Origin: Bradyrhizobium sp. BR 10289
Lineage (GTDB): Bacteria > Pseudomonadota > Alphaproteobacteria > Rhizobiales > Xanthobacteraceae
DNA: 64,000 bases
Assembly (NCBI RefSeq): GCF_019455385.1
Contig: NZ_JACOFR010000022.1
Coordinates: forward strand, 1-64,000
Reading direction: 5' to 3'
In this document: piece after piece, positions 44,530-55,403 of the stretch
How positions within the stretch are numbered: position 1 is the stretch's first letter
Layout: each line of letters opens with the position of its first letter
The notes under the pieces: generated by a model
The model's input: only the letters and a program-made list of their open reading frames with translations
What the model was told of the DNA's origin: nothing
Databases searched by the model: none
Translations under genes and position numbers: made by a program

Positions 44530-46096
44530 ACAAATTCAACTCCGTTCCGAACCGGTCGAGCGCAGCATCATACTCATTTCGACCAGTCCAGTTGTATATA
44601 ATAGCATCTGCATCTTGAATGAGATAGCGAACGTCTCGCTCGACAGGAGCGTTATAAAGGTCGAAGAATTTGCTTGGCGGCATGTTGTGCCGCTCCCGAG
44701 CAGAGTACAGCTTATATGCAATATCAGGAGCAGCTTGGACGTAGACCGATGCCACGTCCCGTTTCGAAAATTCGCGAATAAACTCTAGTGTCTCTCGATG
44801 CCTTATACCGTCCACTACAACGCGAGGAGCGTCACTCGCGTTGGCAATATTGCATATCGCCCGCGCGAGTTTGCGAGGCCCGTTCTTAGAGGTAATAAAG
44901 CGCTCGGCCGCAGCCTGAAATGTGCGACGACTAGTACGGGGTATCGGAGGCAATTGAAGGATCTTCGCAAGAACTTTGCCGCTGTTTATCTCTCGGTACT
45001 TGAGCCAATCACGAAAGAACTCTGTCGCCGCTGATTTTCCGGATCCGATTGTCCCAGCAACCACCAACAAATGAGCCCCGCCGAAGGGCTTCTTCCGTAT
45101 GATCCTGTACGACGGTTGAGACTCGACGACTGGTCGAAAGAACGCCCGCCAACAAAGTTGGGACCAATATTCAAATTCGTTGAGATCGACCTCGTCCCTC
45201 TTGATATCAATCCACTCAAGCTGATTGATTGACGCTTCGCCGCGACGAGGCTTTGACCAAGCACCCCAGTCCTTCACTTTATATTCGAAGACGATAGCTA
45301 CATGTCTCCTACCGACATCAGAAGAGTCATCGTTGATCACACCAAGGTAATTAAGATGCCTGTCGGGGGTTTCTTGCGAAATGCCGTGGCTCAGCTCTTC
45401 GCCCAACTCACGCAATGCGCTACTTTTGATGCCAAGATCGTCATGAGAGAAGAGTGTGTGATCGTGTTCCGTAACATGGCCACCGAATCCAATACATCGG
45501 CTACCCCGAAGAAAAGCAGCGATATTGTTGTAGGAGCCTCGACGAAACGAGAGCACCTTTCTCCCGTGTGTAACCAACACGTAAGTTAGAACTTGCTTTC
45601 GATCATCTTGGGTCTCCGCCTGAATTCTCGGAATGTACGAGACGGATCCCGATTGAACTAGCTTTTTTAATATGGCGGGCTGCAGCGCTCGAAAGCCCTG
45701 AAAGTCAAGAAACCGCGTATAATGATCGCGCGGCACTGTTAGCGCGTGCTCCAGCGGCGAAGGATATGCTCTACGTTGAGCAGTAAACGGTCTGGCGTAC
45801 CGAGGAGCTTCCTCTGCTTTCGAAAGTAGATCTGGGCTCCCGGAGATGGGACTATCCAACAGATAGCGAAGATAGAACCGCCCTCTTCGCGTTCTTATAA
45901 ACCTTGATCGTTCACCGTTTTTGAGAATATCGATGCTCAAGCGAGCTTGCATAGACTTTTGCGGTGTCTTGCTGTCCCAGCTCTCTACAAAGCCATCTTC
46001 GATGCCCAGATTGACAAGGTCGCGAGCCCGCAGCGGGAGCTTGTGCTTGTCGAGCACCCGTTCGGCAACTTCCAAATATCTCTGGACGCGCCCCAT
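44501..46096 (-). CDS. HARE-HTH / Nudix / P-loop nucleotide-kinase fusion protein (island gene 1)
   Basis: A 531-residue three-part protein. Residues 1-80 resemble the HARE-HTH domain (VLDKHKLPLRARDLVNLGI, then GRFYLR), a winged helix found in DNA-modification and restriction contexts. Residues about 165-300 look like a Nudix hydrolase: FGGHV at 204 and RELGEEL at 229-235 fit the Nudix box with a longer insert. Residues 340-515 form a P-loop kinase: Walker A AGTIGSGKS (347-355) and VVVDGIRHRETLEF, like dephospho-CoA or deoxynucleotide kinases. It thus combines a DNA- or chromatin-type sensor with two nucleotide-handling domains. It is the first gene of the operon and starts 65 bases beyond the rpoD terminator. 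Confidence 0.75.
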   Translation of the reverse strand: MGRVQRYLEVAERVLDKHKLPLRARDLVNLGIEDGFVESWDSKTPQKSMQARLSIDILKNGERSRFIRTRRGRFYLRYLLDSPISGSPDLLSKAEEAPRYARPFTAQRRAYPSPLEHALTVPRDHYTRFLDFQGFRALQPAILKKLVQSGSVSYIPRIQAETQDDRKQVLTYVLVTHGRKVLSFRRGSYNNIAAFLRGSRCIGFGGHVTEHDHTLFSHDDLGIKSSALRELGEELSHGISQETPDRHLNYLGVINDDSSDVGRRHVAIVFEYKVKDWGAWSKPRRGEASINQLEWIDIKRDEVDLNEFEYWSQLCWRAFFRPVVESQPSYRIIRKKPFGGAHLLVVAGTIGSGKSAATEFFRDWLKYREINSGKVLAKILQLPPIPRTSRRTFQAAAERFITSKNGPRKLARAICNIANASDAPRVVVDGIRHRETLEFIREFSKRDVASVYVQAAPDIAYKLYSARERHNMPPSKFFDLYNAPVERDVRYLIQDADAIIYNWTGRNEYDAALDRFGTELNLYEGARSRRL

Positions 46097-46160
46097 TTGA
46101 TTACTACGATCGCTGGGAGAAGTTCGACCCGTAATTTGTTCGCTGCAATTCTCAATTCTA

Positions 46161-46191
46161 AAAGAAAAGGACGAGCTTTGCTCGTCCTTTT
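46161..46191 (-). terminator. Rho-independent terminator of rpoD
   Basis: On the minus strand AAAAGGACGAGC, loop AAA, GCTCGTCCTTTT followed by CTTTT: a perfect 12-base stem with a T-rich end, 27 bases after the rpoD stop. It separates rpoD from the foreign operon. Confidence 0.9.
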
Positions 46192-46217
46192 CGACTTCTT
46201 CACATATTAGGCAATCA

Positions 46218-48371
<2,154 letters not shown>

Positions 48372-48747
48372 CCATTGCTCCTAAACGCGCTTCACACGGG
48401 CGGCTTGCCGCGCGCCTTGCGTGAAATCACTTGAACCTGTTGCTCGACGCTCTCGCTTCGTCAGCTCTCGACACGGAAAGGGCGGCGCAAATATCTCTCG
48501 CCACCCCGACCTTTCTCTCGCCGGATTTGCCTAACGCTTCGTGAGCCTCTTTGTCGCGGCGGATGCAGGTGTAGTGCCAACAGCGGTTGCGCGGATTCAT
48601 TCCTGACGCGTCTGTTCTGCCTGCGGCCGCGGGGGCCAAAGTGCTACAAGACCGTTAAGCCTCGATTAACCCTGTTTTTGCCGCCAAATCATGGATTTGG
48701 CGAGTCTTTTAGCGGTACCTGGCGCGGCCGTCCGCATGATTCTTTCA
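48372..48747. other. Gene-free 376-base gap (rpoD upstream region)
   Basis: It lies between the dnaG stop and the rpoD start, both minus strand, and presumably holds rpoD promoters. I could not place a convincing -35/-10 pair, and no open frame in it has coding character. Confidence 0.4.
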
Positions 48748-50760
48748 TCACACGCTCTTCTGGAACCGGCCCGATAGTTCGCCAAAACCCTCGATCAGGG
48801 CCTCGGTACCATCGACTTCGGCCAGCCGGGCCTTGACGTCACGCAGCCATGCCAAATTGGCCTCGCTGGGGTCCTCCCCCAAGGCCAGCTCGGCGTCCTT
48901 CAACTCCCTAAGTAGTGAATGGTATTGCCGATGCAAGGCGACGAGCTGGTGCCAGGTGGCGAGAACGTCGTCCTTCGCCGCGCCCTCGCGGGCCCCCCAC
49001 ACCGCCGCGGTGGTGATGGCAGCCTCAACCCGTTGAAGGGATTGTGAAAAACCACCCTTCTCAAGGTCGGCGCGCATCTTTTCGGCGAGCTCGCCGGGGT
49101 CGGGCGAGTGGTGATGGTCGTGGGCGAAGGCGGCGATGATGCCGGCCCGCAGCTTATGGGCCTCGGGATGGGCCAGCTCCAGGGCGGCCACCTCCTCCAG
49201 ATGCTCATGGAGCAGCCAAGGGTGGTTGATCAGGCATTGCAGGATCAGGGCTTCGCGGCGGGACATCGCGCTGCGCTGGCCGCGCATGATCGGGCTGTTC
49301 GCGAGCTGGGGGCTCGCCGCCTGGTAGGGGCCGGCGGCCAAAGGGATCGGACCGGGCGGGCCACGGCGGCCTTGTCCACCGAACGCCTGGCCGCCGAATC
49401 GATTCGGCTGCCCCCCGCCGCGGGGCGGGAACGGCCGGCCGCCGCCCTGGCGGAAATTGCCGCGGCCGCCAAAGCCGCGGCCGCCTTCGGGGGCAAAGGT
49501 GCGCTGCAGCCGGTCGGCAAAGTCGTCGCGATAATAGCGCCGCACCACCTCGTCGCGGATGCCGTTGCAGAGCTCCTTGATGCGGGCCTCCAGCGCGGCC
49601 CGGCGCTCGGGCGTGGCGAAATTGCCGCCCTCGAGCTCGCGCGACCAGATCATCTCGGCAAGGGGCTTTGCTGCCGCAAGCACGTCCTCGATCGCGCCGC
49701 GCCCACCGGAGCGCACGAGATCGTCGGGGTCCTGTCCCTCCGGGAGCAGCGCGATGCGCAGGCTCTTGCCTGGCGCGAGGAACGGCAGCGCGAGATCGGC
49801 GGCGCGATAGGCCGCCTTCTGTCCGGCGCGGTCGCCGTCGAAGCAGAGGATCGGCTCGTCCGCCATCCTCCAGAGCAGCGCGAGCTGGCTCTCGGTCAAG
49901 GCGGTGCCGAGCGGCGCGACGCTGCCGGCAAAACCCGCGGTAACCATGGCGATGACGTCGACATAGCCTTCGACCACGATCAGCGGCGCGCCGTCATAGG
50001 TGGCTTTCCGCGCCGTCTGGTGATTGTAGAGATTGTCGCCCTTGTGGAAGAGGGGCGTCTCCGGCGAGTTCAGGTATTTTGCCGGAACGTCCTTCTCCAG
50101 CGCGCGTCCGCCGAAGGCGATGACGCGGCCGCGGATGTCCGTGATCGGAAACATCACGCGATCGCGGAAGCGGTCGTACGGCACGGGAATGTCGTCGCCG
50201 CCAATCAAGAGGCCGGTTTCGACCATGTCCTCGACGGAGACGCCAAGCTTGCCGAGATGCTCCTTCAGAGCGAAGCGCTCCGGCGAGGCATAGCCGAGGC
50301 GGAACTGCAATTGCGTCGCCGGCGAGATGGCGCGGTCGGCGAGATAGCCGCGCGCCTTGGCTCCCAAGCGCGAGGCCAGCGTCTCCGCAAAATACTTCGC
50401 GGCGAGATCCATCACGTCATGCAGCGAGCGCCGCCGCTGCTCCTCGCGCGCCGCATGGGGCGTCACCGCCGGCAGCGGCAGGCCGGCCATGTTCGCGAGC
50501 CGCTCGACGGCTTCGGCGAACGGCAGGCCGTCGGTCTCCATCACGAAATTGATGATGTCGCCGTGCTTGCCGGAGGAGAAGTCGTGGTAAAAACCCTTCT
50601 GGTCGTTGACGTAGAAGGACGGCGTCTTCTCCTGCTGAAACGGCGACAGCCCCTTCCACTCCCGCCCCGCCTTCTTCAGCTTGACGCGCTTGCCCACGAC
50701 CTCGGAGACCGAAAGCCGGGCACGCAGCTCGTCGAGGAATTGGGGCGTGAAGCGGACCAT
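48748..50760 (-). CDS. dnaG: DNA primase DnaG
   Basis: 670 residues. DnaG makes RNA primers for replication. The N-terminal CHC2-type domain keeps its sequence frame (LSPFQQEKTPSFYVNDQKGFYHDF, then SSGKHGDIINF), but all zinc-ligand positions are non-ligand residues. The TOPRIM core has VVEGYVDVIAM and CFDGDRAGQKAA with the metal-binding acids. A Gly/Arg/Pro-rich linker (about residues 430-480, GGRGFGGRGNFRQGG) precedes the C-terminal DnaB-binding helical domain. The ATG at 50760 is clear. Loss of zinc ligands appears typical of this bacterial group, from memory. Confidence 0.94.
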   Translation of the reverse strand: MVRFTPQFLDELRARLSVSEVVGKRVKLKKAGREWKGLSPFQQEKTPSFYVNDQKGFYHDFSSGKHGDIINFVMETDGLPFAEAVERLANMAGLPLPAVTPHAAREEQRRRSLHDVMDLAAKYFAETLASRLGAKARGYLADRAISPATQLQFRLGYASPERFALKEHLGKLGVSVEDMVETGLLIGGDDIPVPYDRFRDRVMFPITDIRGRVIAFGGRALEKDVPAKYLNSPETPLFHKGDNLYNHQTARKATYDGAPLIVVEGYVDVIAMVTAGFAGSVAPLGTALTESQLALLWRMADEPILCFDGDRAGQKAAYRAADLALPFLAPGKSLRIALLPEGQDPDDLVRSGGRGAIEDVLAAAKPLAEMIWSRELEGGNFATPERRAALEARIKELCNGIRDEVVRRYYRDDFADRLQRTFAPEGGRGFGGRGNFRQGGGRPFPPRGGGQPNRFGGQAFGGQGRRGPPGPIPLAAGPYQAASPQLANSPIMRGQRSAMSRREALILQCLINHPWLLHEHLEEVAALELAHPEAHKLRAGIIAAFAHDHHHSPDPGELAEKMRADLEKGGFSQSLQRVEAAITTAAVWGAREGAAKDDVLATWHQLVALHRQYHSLLRELKDAELALGEDPSEANLAWLRDVKARLAEVDGTEALIEGFGELSGRFQKSV

Positions 50761-51090
50761 GGGTGTGTGTAGCGCGAACCGGGTGAGTCGGGCGAAGGAT
50801 CAGGGATATAGGTGCGGGGTGGCCAGAAGTCAGGTTTGGGCGGGTTATCCTGACTATTCGACCTATGCACAGGGCCCTCACTGTCGTTTCGAGACGCCCT
50901 TTCACCGTCATCCTGAGGTGGCCGCTTCTTCAGCGGCCCTCGAAGGGTGACGGCCCGGCTGCATCTTGGCCGATTCATCCTTCGAGGCTCACACCGCCTT
51001 GCGGTGTGAGCGCCTCAGGATGACGGGGCTGGCGGCCCGGAATGATGGGAAAAGCTTGCCCCCCGCCCGGTTCCACGCTTCCATACGCCC
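50761..51090. other. 330-base gap occupied by a repeat
   Basis: Between dnaG and the divergent chlorite-dismutase-family gene. The family D repeat at 50904-51027 fills about a third of it; the rest shows no gene. Promoters for both genes should be here. Confidence 0.45.
50904..51027. repeat. Dispersed palindromic repeat, family D (full copy)
   Basis: ACCGTCATCCTGAGG at one end is answered by CCTCAGGATGACGG at the other. Internal hairpins are GGCCGCT/AGCGGCC and TCACACCGC/GCGGTGTGA. The element at 1-56 is a partial relative. Confidence 0.75.
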
Positions 51091-51654
51091 ATGTTCAGGA
51101 CCTTTCGGGGCGGCCAGAGCGGGGGCTGGCGTGTCACCTCGATATCGCCCGTGACGGGCGAGCCCCTGCCCTTCATGCCGGCGCTGTCGGTCACCGACAG
51201 CGAGGCGATCTCGTTGCCGCAGGTGCCCTCGCGCAATGCCTGGCGGCTAACGGGCGTCGCCAGCAGCCTGCGCTACACCGAGCGGCCCGAGAAGGAGCAG
51301 CTCGTTGCCGTGCAGGCCGGGCTCGGCCGGGTGGAAGCGACGAGCGCGGCGCTGATCCCGATCCGCAAGTCGCAGGCCTGGTGGGACCTGACGCAGGAAG
51401 AGCGCCGCAAGATTTTCGAGGACAGGTCGCACCACATCGCCAGCAGCCTGCGCTTTTTGCCCGCGATCGCGCGGCAGCTCTATCACTGCCGCGACCTCGG
51501 CGGTCCCTTCGATTTCCTGACCTGGTTCGAATACGCGCCCGCGCACGCCTCGCTGTTCGAGGAGCTGGTGGCGATGCTGCGGCGGACCGAGGAATGGACC
51601 TATGTCGAGCGCGAGGTGGACGTGCGGGTGGTGAAAGAAGTGTTGTCGGCCTAG
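51091..51654 (+). CDS. Chlorite dismutase-family haem protein (short, dimeric type)
   Basis: 187 residues, the size of the short dimeric chlorite dismutases of Nitrobacter type rather than the longer pentameric enzymes. Candidate proximal haem ligand His115 (in RSHHIASSLRFLP) is followed 13 residues later by Arg128 (in AIARQLYHCRD), the same spacing as the His/Arg pair of true chlorite dismutases; HemQ-type relatives have a glutamine instead of the arginine. WFEYAPAHASLFEELV is another family stretch. It should bind haem b and turn chlorite into chloride and O2, or have a related role. The stop overlaps the convergent cyclotransferase by four bases. Confidence 0.85.
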   Translation: MFRTFRGGQSGGWRVTSISPVTGEPLPFMPALSVTDSEAISLPQVPSRNAWRLTGVASSLRYTERPEKEQLVAVQAGLGRVEATSAALIPIRKSQAWWDLTQEERRKIFEDRSHHIASSLRFLPAIARQLYHCRDLGGPFDFLTWFEYAPAHASLFEELVAMLRRTEEWTYVEREVDVRVVKEVLSA

Positions 51655-52049
51655 TGCTCCAGGAAGCGGCCGGACTCGATGCGGGGCAGATCGGTGACGG
51701 GCCAGTTGTAGACGTAGGTCCAGGCTTTGCTCGCGGTGCCGTCAGGCAGCGTCACCTCGATCAACCGGCGCAGATATTCGGTCGGCTCGGGAAAGCCTTC
51801 GCCACAGGCTTCATACATGTCCAGCTCGCGCAACAGCTCGTCGGGCACGCGCAGGTGAAACAGCTCGCCATGCACGAGGTCGGAGGCCGCATCCGACAGC
51901 AGCAATCCCGGATAGTGCCTGATGAGAAACAGTTGCCCACGGCAGGTGGCGTCACCGATGAAATCGGCGTGCTGCGACAGCAGCCTGGCCATCGGATGGT
52001 CGAAGCCGCGCATCAGGGTGCCGTAGACGAAGAGGCGATCGGAGGTCAT
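51651..52049 (-). CDS. Gamma-glutamylcyclotransferase-family (AIG2-like) protein
   Basis: 132 residues of the GGCT/AIG2 fold. The substrate loop is FVYGTLMRGFDHP, and the catalytic-type glutamate lies in LDMYEACGEGFPEPTEYLRR. Family enzymes release 5-oxoproline from gamma-glutamyl amines or peptides. The ATG at 52049 is clear. It is convergent with the haem protein gene. Confidence 0.8.
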   Translation of the reverse strand: MTSDRLFVYGTLMRGFDHPMARLLSQHADFIGDATCRGQLFLIRHYPGLLLSDAASDLVHGELFHLRVPDELLRELDMYEACGEGFPEPTEYLRRLIEVTLPDGTASKAWTYVYNWPVTDLPRIESGRFLEH

Positions 52050-52275
52050 GGGGCTCTATAAACTCTCCGCGCCGTCATTGCGAGGAGCGCTTGCGACGGG
52101 CAAAGCCGTCATCGAGTCCTGCGGCGGTTGCGACGCCAGTTCGAGCGAGATTCGCTCTTGTGAGAAATCGTTCGCTTCGGCATCGTGGGACGCGACAATC
52201 ATGTCGCGCGGGCTGTTGTTCAATGATTGCCTGCCCGATTTTTCGAGGCGACTGCTTTTTCCATAGGCAATCAGG

Positions 52276-53079
52276 ATGGCTTTCAACACGGCCGAGGCGA
52301 CGGATCAACTGCTCGGCGAGGGCGATATTCCACCAGTGCATGAGGTCAATGCAGGAGGGACATCGCCCTTCCTGCTCACCGCGGATCACTATGGCCGGCT
52401 GCTGCCGCGCGCACTCGGCGATCTCAGCCTGCCCGAGAGCGAGCTTGTCAGGCACATCGGCTGGGACATCGGCATCGCCGGCGTCGCCGAGCGGCTCGCG
52501 AACATGCTGGGCGCGCATCTGATCGCACAGCGCTATTCGCGGCTCGTGATCGACTGCAACCGGTCGCCGGGCGTTGCAAGCTCGATCCCCGTGATCTCCG
52601 AGGCCACCGCGATCCCGCGCAACGAGGTCATCTCCGAGAGCGAGCGCGCCGCCCGGCGGCGCGAGATCTTCGAGCCTTATCATGATCGCATCAATGCGGC
52701 GATCGACCGCCGCCTGCACGACAAGCGGCCGACGGTGCTGGTCTCGCTGCACAGTTTTACGCCGGTCTATTCCGGCGTCGCGCGGCCATGGCACATCGGC
52801 GCGCTCTACAATCGCGATACGGTGCTGCCGCAGTTGCTGCTCAAGCATTTGCGCAGCCAGGGCGATCTCGTCGTCGGCGACAACGAGCCCTATGCGGTGA
52901 GCGACCTCAGCGACTACACCATCCCGGTGCATGGCGAAGCGCGCGGCCTCGTCAACACCGGCATCGAGATCCGCCAGGACCTCATCGCGGACCAGTCCGG
53001 CCAGCAGCAATGGGCCGAGCGGCTGGCGAGGATCTTCGCGGAGATCGAGATAGAGCTGCGGGCCGAGCTGTTGGCGTGA
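52276..53079 (+). CDS. N-formylglutamate amidohydrolase-family protein
   Basis: 267 residues of the N-formylglutamate amidohydrolase family, which hydrolyses N-formyl-L-glutamate (last step of one histidine degradation route) or related N-acyl acids. Family stretches are HIGWDIGIAGVAERLA, VIDCNRSPG, SLHSFTPVYSGV and VHGEARGLVNTGIEIRQDLI. The ATG at 52276 is taken. No hut genes are adjacent, so the role in histidine breakdown is not supported by context. Confidence 0.82.
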   Translation: MAFNTAEATDQLLGEGDIPPVHEVNAGGTSPFLLTADHYGRLLPRALGDLSLPESELVRHIGWDIGIAGVAERLANMLGAHLIAQRYSRLVIDCNRSPGVASSIPVISEATAIPRNEVISESERAARRREIFEPYHDRINAAIDRRLHDKRPTVLVSLHSFTPVYSGVARPWHIGALYNRDTVLPQLLLKHLRSQGDLVVGDNEPYAVSDLSDYTIPVHGEARGLVNTGIEIRQDLIADQSGQQQWAERLARIFAEIEIELRAELLA

Positions 53080-53095
53080 GGCGCGCCGCGCCCGC

Positions 53096-53716
53096 TCATT
53101 TGGCCCGGATCAGCGCCAGCCAGATGCCGCCGCCGATCATGAAGCCGCCGGAGACGCGCGACACCAGGCGGGTGCGGCGCGCCGAGAAAATGCCGCGGAT
53201 CTGACCGGCCAGCAGCGCGTAGATTCCGTCGGTCAAGCCGGCAAGCACCATGAAGGTCACGCCGAGCACCAGGACCTGCGACAGGTGGTCCTTGCTCATG
53301 TCCATGAACTGCGGAATGAACGCGCCGAAGAACACCAGCAGCTTCGGGTTCGACAACGCCACGACGAAGCCCTGCAGGAGAAAGCCGCCCCGCGGCGGAG
53401 GCGGCGGCGCATCGGCGTTGACGCCCTCGACCGGAGACCGGATCAGCTTGATGCCGAGCCAGACCAGATAGGCCGCGCCCGCAAAGCGCACCCAGTTGAA
53501 CCAATAGCCCATCGTCGCCATCAGCGTGGTGAGGCCGACCGCAAGGATACCGATCACGATCAGCAGCCCCACCTGCACGCCGAGAATGTTGGTCAGCGCC
53601 GCACGCGTGCCGTGACGCAGGCCGTTGGCGATGACGAGGGTCACGATCGGTCCCGGCAGCAGCGCGAGCGCAATGCAGGCGGCGACGAAGGCGAGATAGG
53701 CTTGCATGGACATCAT
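53096..53716 (-). CDS. LysE/RhtB-family exporter (second copy)
   Basis: 206 residues, six membrane segments, with the family signature ALLPGPIVTLVIANGLRHG near the N-terminus and SNPKLLVFFGAFIPQFM in the middle. Three closely spaced ATG codons (53716, 53713, 53707) compete; none has a strong ribosome site. The loop EGVNADAPPPPPRGG is an unusual proline run between helices. It exports an amino acid-like compound; identity unknown. Confidence 0.83.
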   Translation of the reverse strand: MMSMQAYLAFVAACIALALLPGPIVTLVIANGLRHGTRAALTNILGVQVGLLIVIGILAVGLTTLMATMGYWFNWVRFAGAAYLVWLGIKLIRSPVEGVNADAPPPPPRGGFLLQGFVVALSNPKLLVFFGAFIPQFMDMSKDHLSQVLVLGVTFMVLAGLTDGIYALLAGQIRGIFSARRTRLVSRVSGGFMIGGGIWLALIRAK

Positions 53717-53843
53717 GGGAGGGACTCGGCTGAGCGTCTTTGCGGGTATTAATGCATGGCACTTACGTCCCGTCCAGCGCCGCTGTGACCCCCGCCTACG
53801 CAGCGGAACGCGTCCGACGGGCCAGCCATCGCGCGCCGTACCG

Positions 53844-55289
53844 TCAATTCCTCGGCAGGCCGGCCACGGCGCGCGCGGGCCCGGTCAGTTCGAGGATCTG
53901 CAAGCCGGTGTTGGCGCGGTCGACGATGTAGATGTAGCCGCGGTCGTCGGTCTCGACATTGTTGGTCTGGATCGCGACCTTGCAGCGCTCGCCGCCCTCG
54001 ACCGGAATGCAGCGCTTGTCGGTTGCCTGCGTGATCGCCGGGATGAAATAGCCGACTTCCTTCGGATGATAGGGATCACGGATGTCGAGCGCGCGCACGC
54101 CGGCATTGAAGAAGGCGATGAAGGCCATCTTCTTGTAGTAGACCGGCGCCATGCTCTCGTTCGAGGAATGCGAGCCGAACCGGCCGCCGCGCCGGCAGAA
54201 CTGCCCGCTCGCCTCCGGCACGGTGTAGCTCGAGATCATCATCGGCCGCGTTTCGGTGGTGACGTCGGCGAACCACACCATCTGCCGCGCCTCGCCGCAT
54301 TCGTTGAGGATCGCCTCGTCGACGATCATGACGATGTCCCGCAGCTTGCCGTCCTTGTCCTCGGCAAACTCCGCGACGGGCATGTCGAGCATCGGAAACG
54401 TCGTGTGCGCGCCGTTGAAGGCGGACATCGGCAGCCGCGCAATCTCGGGAAAGCGCAGATTGTCCGGCGTCGACTCCTTCGGCCCGGTCAAAAGCTTCTC
54501 GCGATCGACGATCTGCAGGATGCCGCCCTTGTTGGTGCCGTAGCCGAAATAGACGCGGTTGCCCGCGGGCCCGGTCGAGATCGGTCCGTGCAGCTCGGTC
54601 GGCACCGGGCCAGTCGAACCGGGCTCCTGGCCGGGCAGGCCGAAGTCGCGGATCTTTTGCGGATGTGCGGGATCAGAGAGATCGTAGATTTGCGTCATCC
54701 GCCGCGTCCGCCAGTCCGGCGCCCCCGAGACGAGAAAGGCGATGCCGGTGTCGCATTCCCACCAGTTCTTGTGGGTGTCCTTCAGGCCGCCAATGCGCGT
54801 GACGAGCACGGGATTGGCGGGATCGGCGACGTTCCATATCTCATGCGCCTCGCTGCCGAAGGTGCGCAGCATGTAGACCGCATTGGGATCGCCTTTCGGC
54901 AGGGACTTGCCGTCGCAGACCCGCACCATCTGCGCGCCGCCGCCTTCATACTTGCCCTCCTGCCCCGGCAGATGCCGCAGATACTTGGGATGCGCGGGAT
55001 CGGTGACGTCGACGATCGAGGTTCCGTTCGGCTCGGCCTGTCCCGTCATCGGATTGAGGGGGTTCGGCACATCGTCGGTGCCACCATGATGGCCGATATA
55101 GGCGATCCAGCGGTCGCCCTGATGATGGATGGTCGGCTGATAGGCGCTGCGCGCCTGAAGATCGTTGCTGCCGACCAGCTTCATGTTGGACGCTTCGGGC
55201 GGCGCGCCGATCGTCTGCTTCGGAGTCTGGGCAAAGGTGCTGCCGGCAAAAAGGACGAGGCCGGCGGCAAGTGAGACACAACGGAACAT
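53844..55289 (-). CDS. Secreted LVIVD-repeat beta-propeller-like protein
   Basis: 481 residues with a Sec signal (MFRCVSLAAGLVLFAGSTFA). The mature part holds repeated VxDVTDPAHPKYL-, NVADPANPVLVTRI- and DLSDPAHPQKI-type units, the LVIVD pattern that builds beta-propellers. It is likely a periplasmic or extracellular binding protein. No catalytic motif is visible. The start at 55289 is an ATG. It is divergent from the ArsR operon, with the ArsR promoter in between. Confidence 0.75.
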   Translation of the reverse strand: MFRCVSLAAGLVLFAGSTFAQTPKQTIGAPPEASNMKLVGSNDLQARSAYQPTIHHQGDRWIAYIGHHGGTDDVPNPLNPMTGQAEPNGTSIVDVTDPAHPKYLRHLPGQEGKYEGGGAQMVRVCDGKSLPKGDPNAVYMLRTFGSEAHEIWNVADPANPVLVTRIGGLKDTHKNWWECDTGIAFLVSGAPDWRTRRMTQIYDLSDPAHPQKIRDFGLPGQEPGSTGPVPTELHGPISTGPAGNRVYFGYGTNKGGILQIVDREKLLTGPKESTPDNLRFPEIARLPMSAFNGAHTTFPMLDMPVAEFAEDKDGKLRDIVMIVDEAILNECGEARQMVWFADVTTETRPMMISSYTVPEASGQFCRRGGRFGSHSSNESMAPVYYKKMAFIAFFNAGVRALDIRDPYHPKEVGYFIPAITQATDKRCIPVEGGERCKVAIQTNNVETDDRGYIYIVDRANTGLQILELTGPARAVAGLPRN

Positions 55290-55366
55290 CTATGTCCTCC
55301 CGGAACCAATCTGCGTTGGCTGCTGCAACGCTAGCACGGCGATCTGGGCGCCCTGAAGACACCATC

Positions 55367-55396
55367 TTGACATGCAACCATTTGGTTGCCTATTAT
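55367..55396 (+). promoter_or_regulatory. Promoter with operator in its spacer, ArsR-SRPBCC operon
   Basis: TTGACA (55367-55372) and TATTAT (55391-55396) are 18 bases apart. The spacer is almost filled by GCAACC-ATTT-GGTTGC (55374-55389), a perfect inverted repeat suited to an ArsR-type dimer. The start codon is only eight bases after the -10 box, so the transcript is probably leaderless. Confidence 0.72.
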
Positions 55397-55403
55397 CGCT
55401 GCC

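Noticed and set aside
42190..46217. Island as an integrated phage or transposon
   Set aside because: No integrase, transposase, terminal inverted repeats or obvious target duplication was found; only composition and gene content mark it as foreign.
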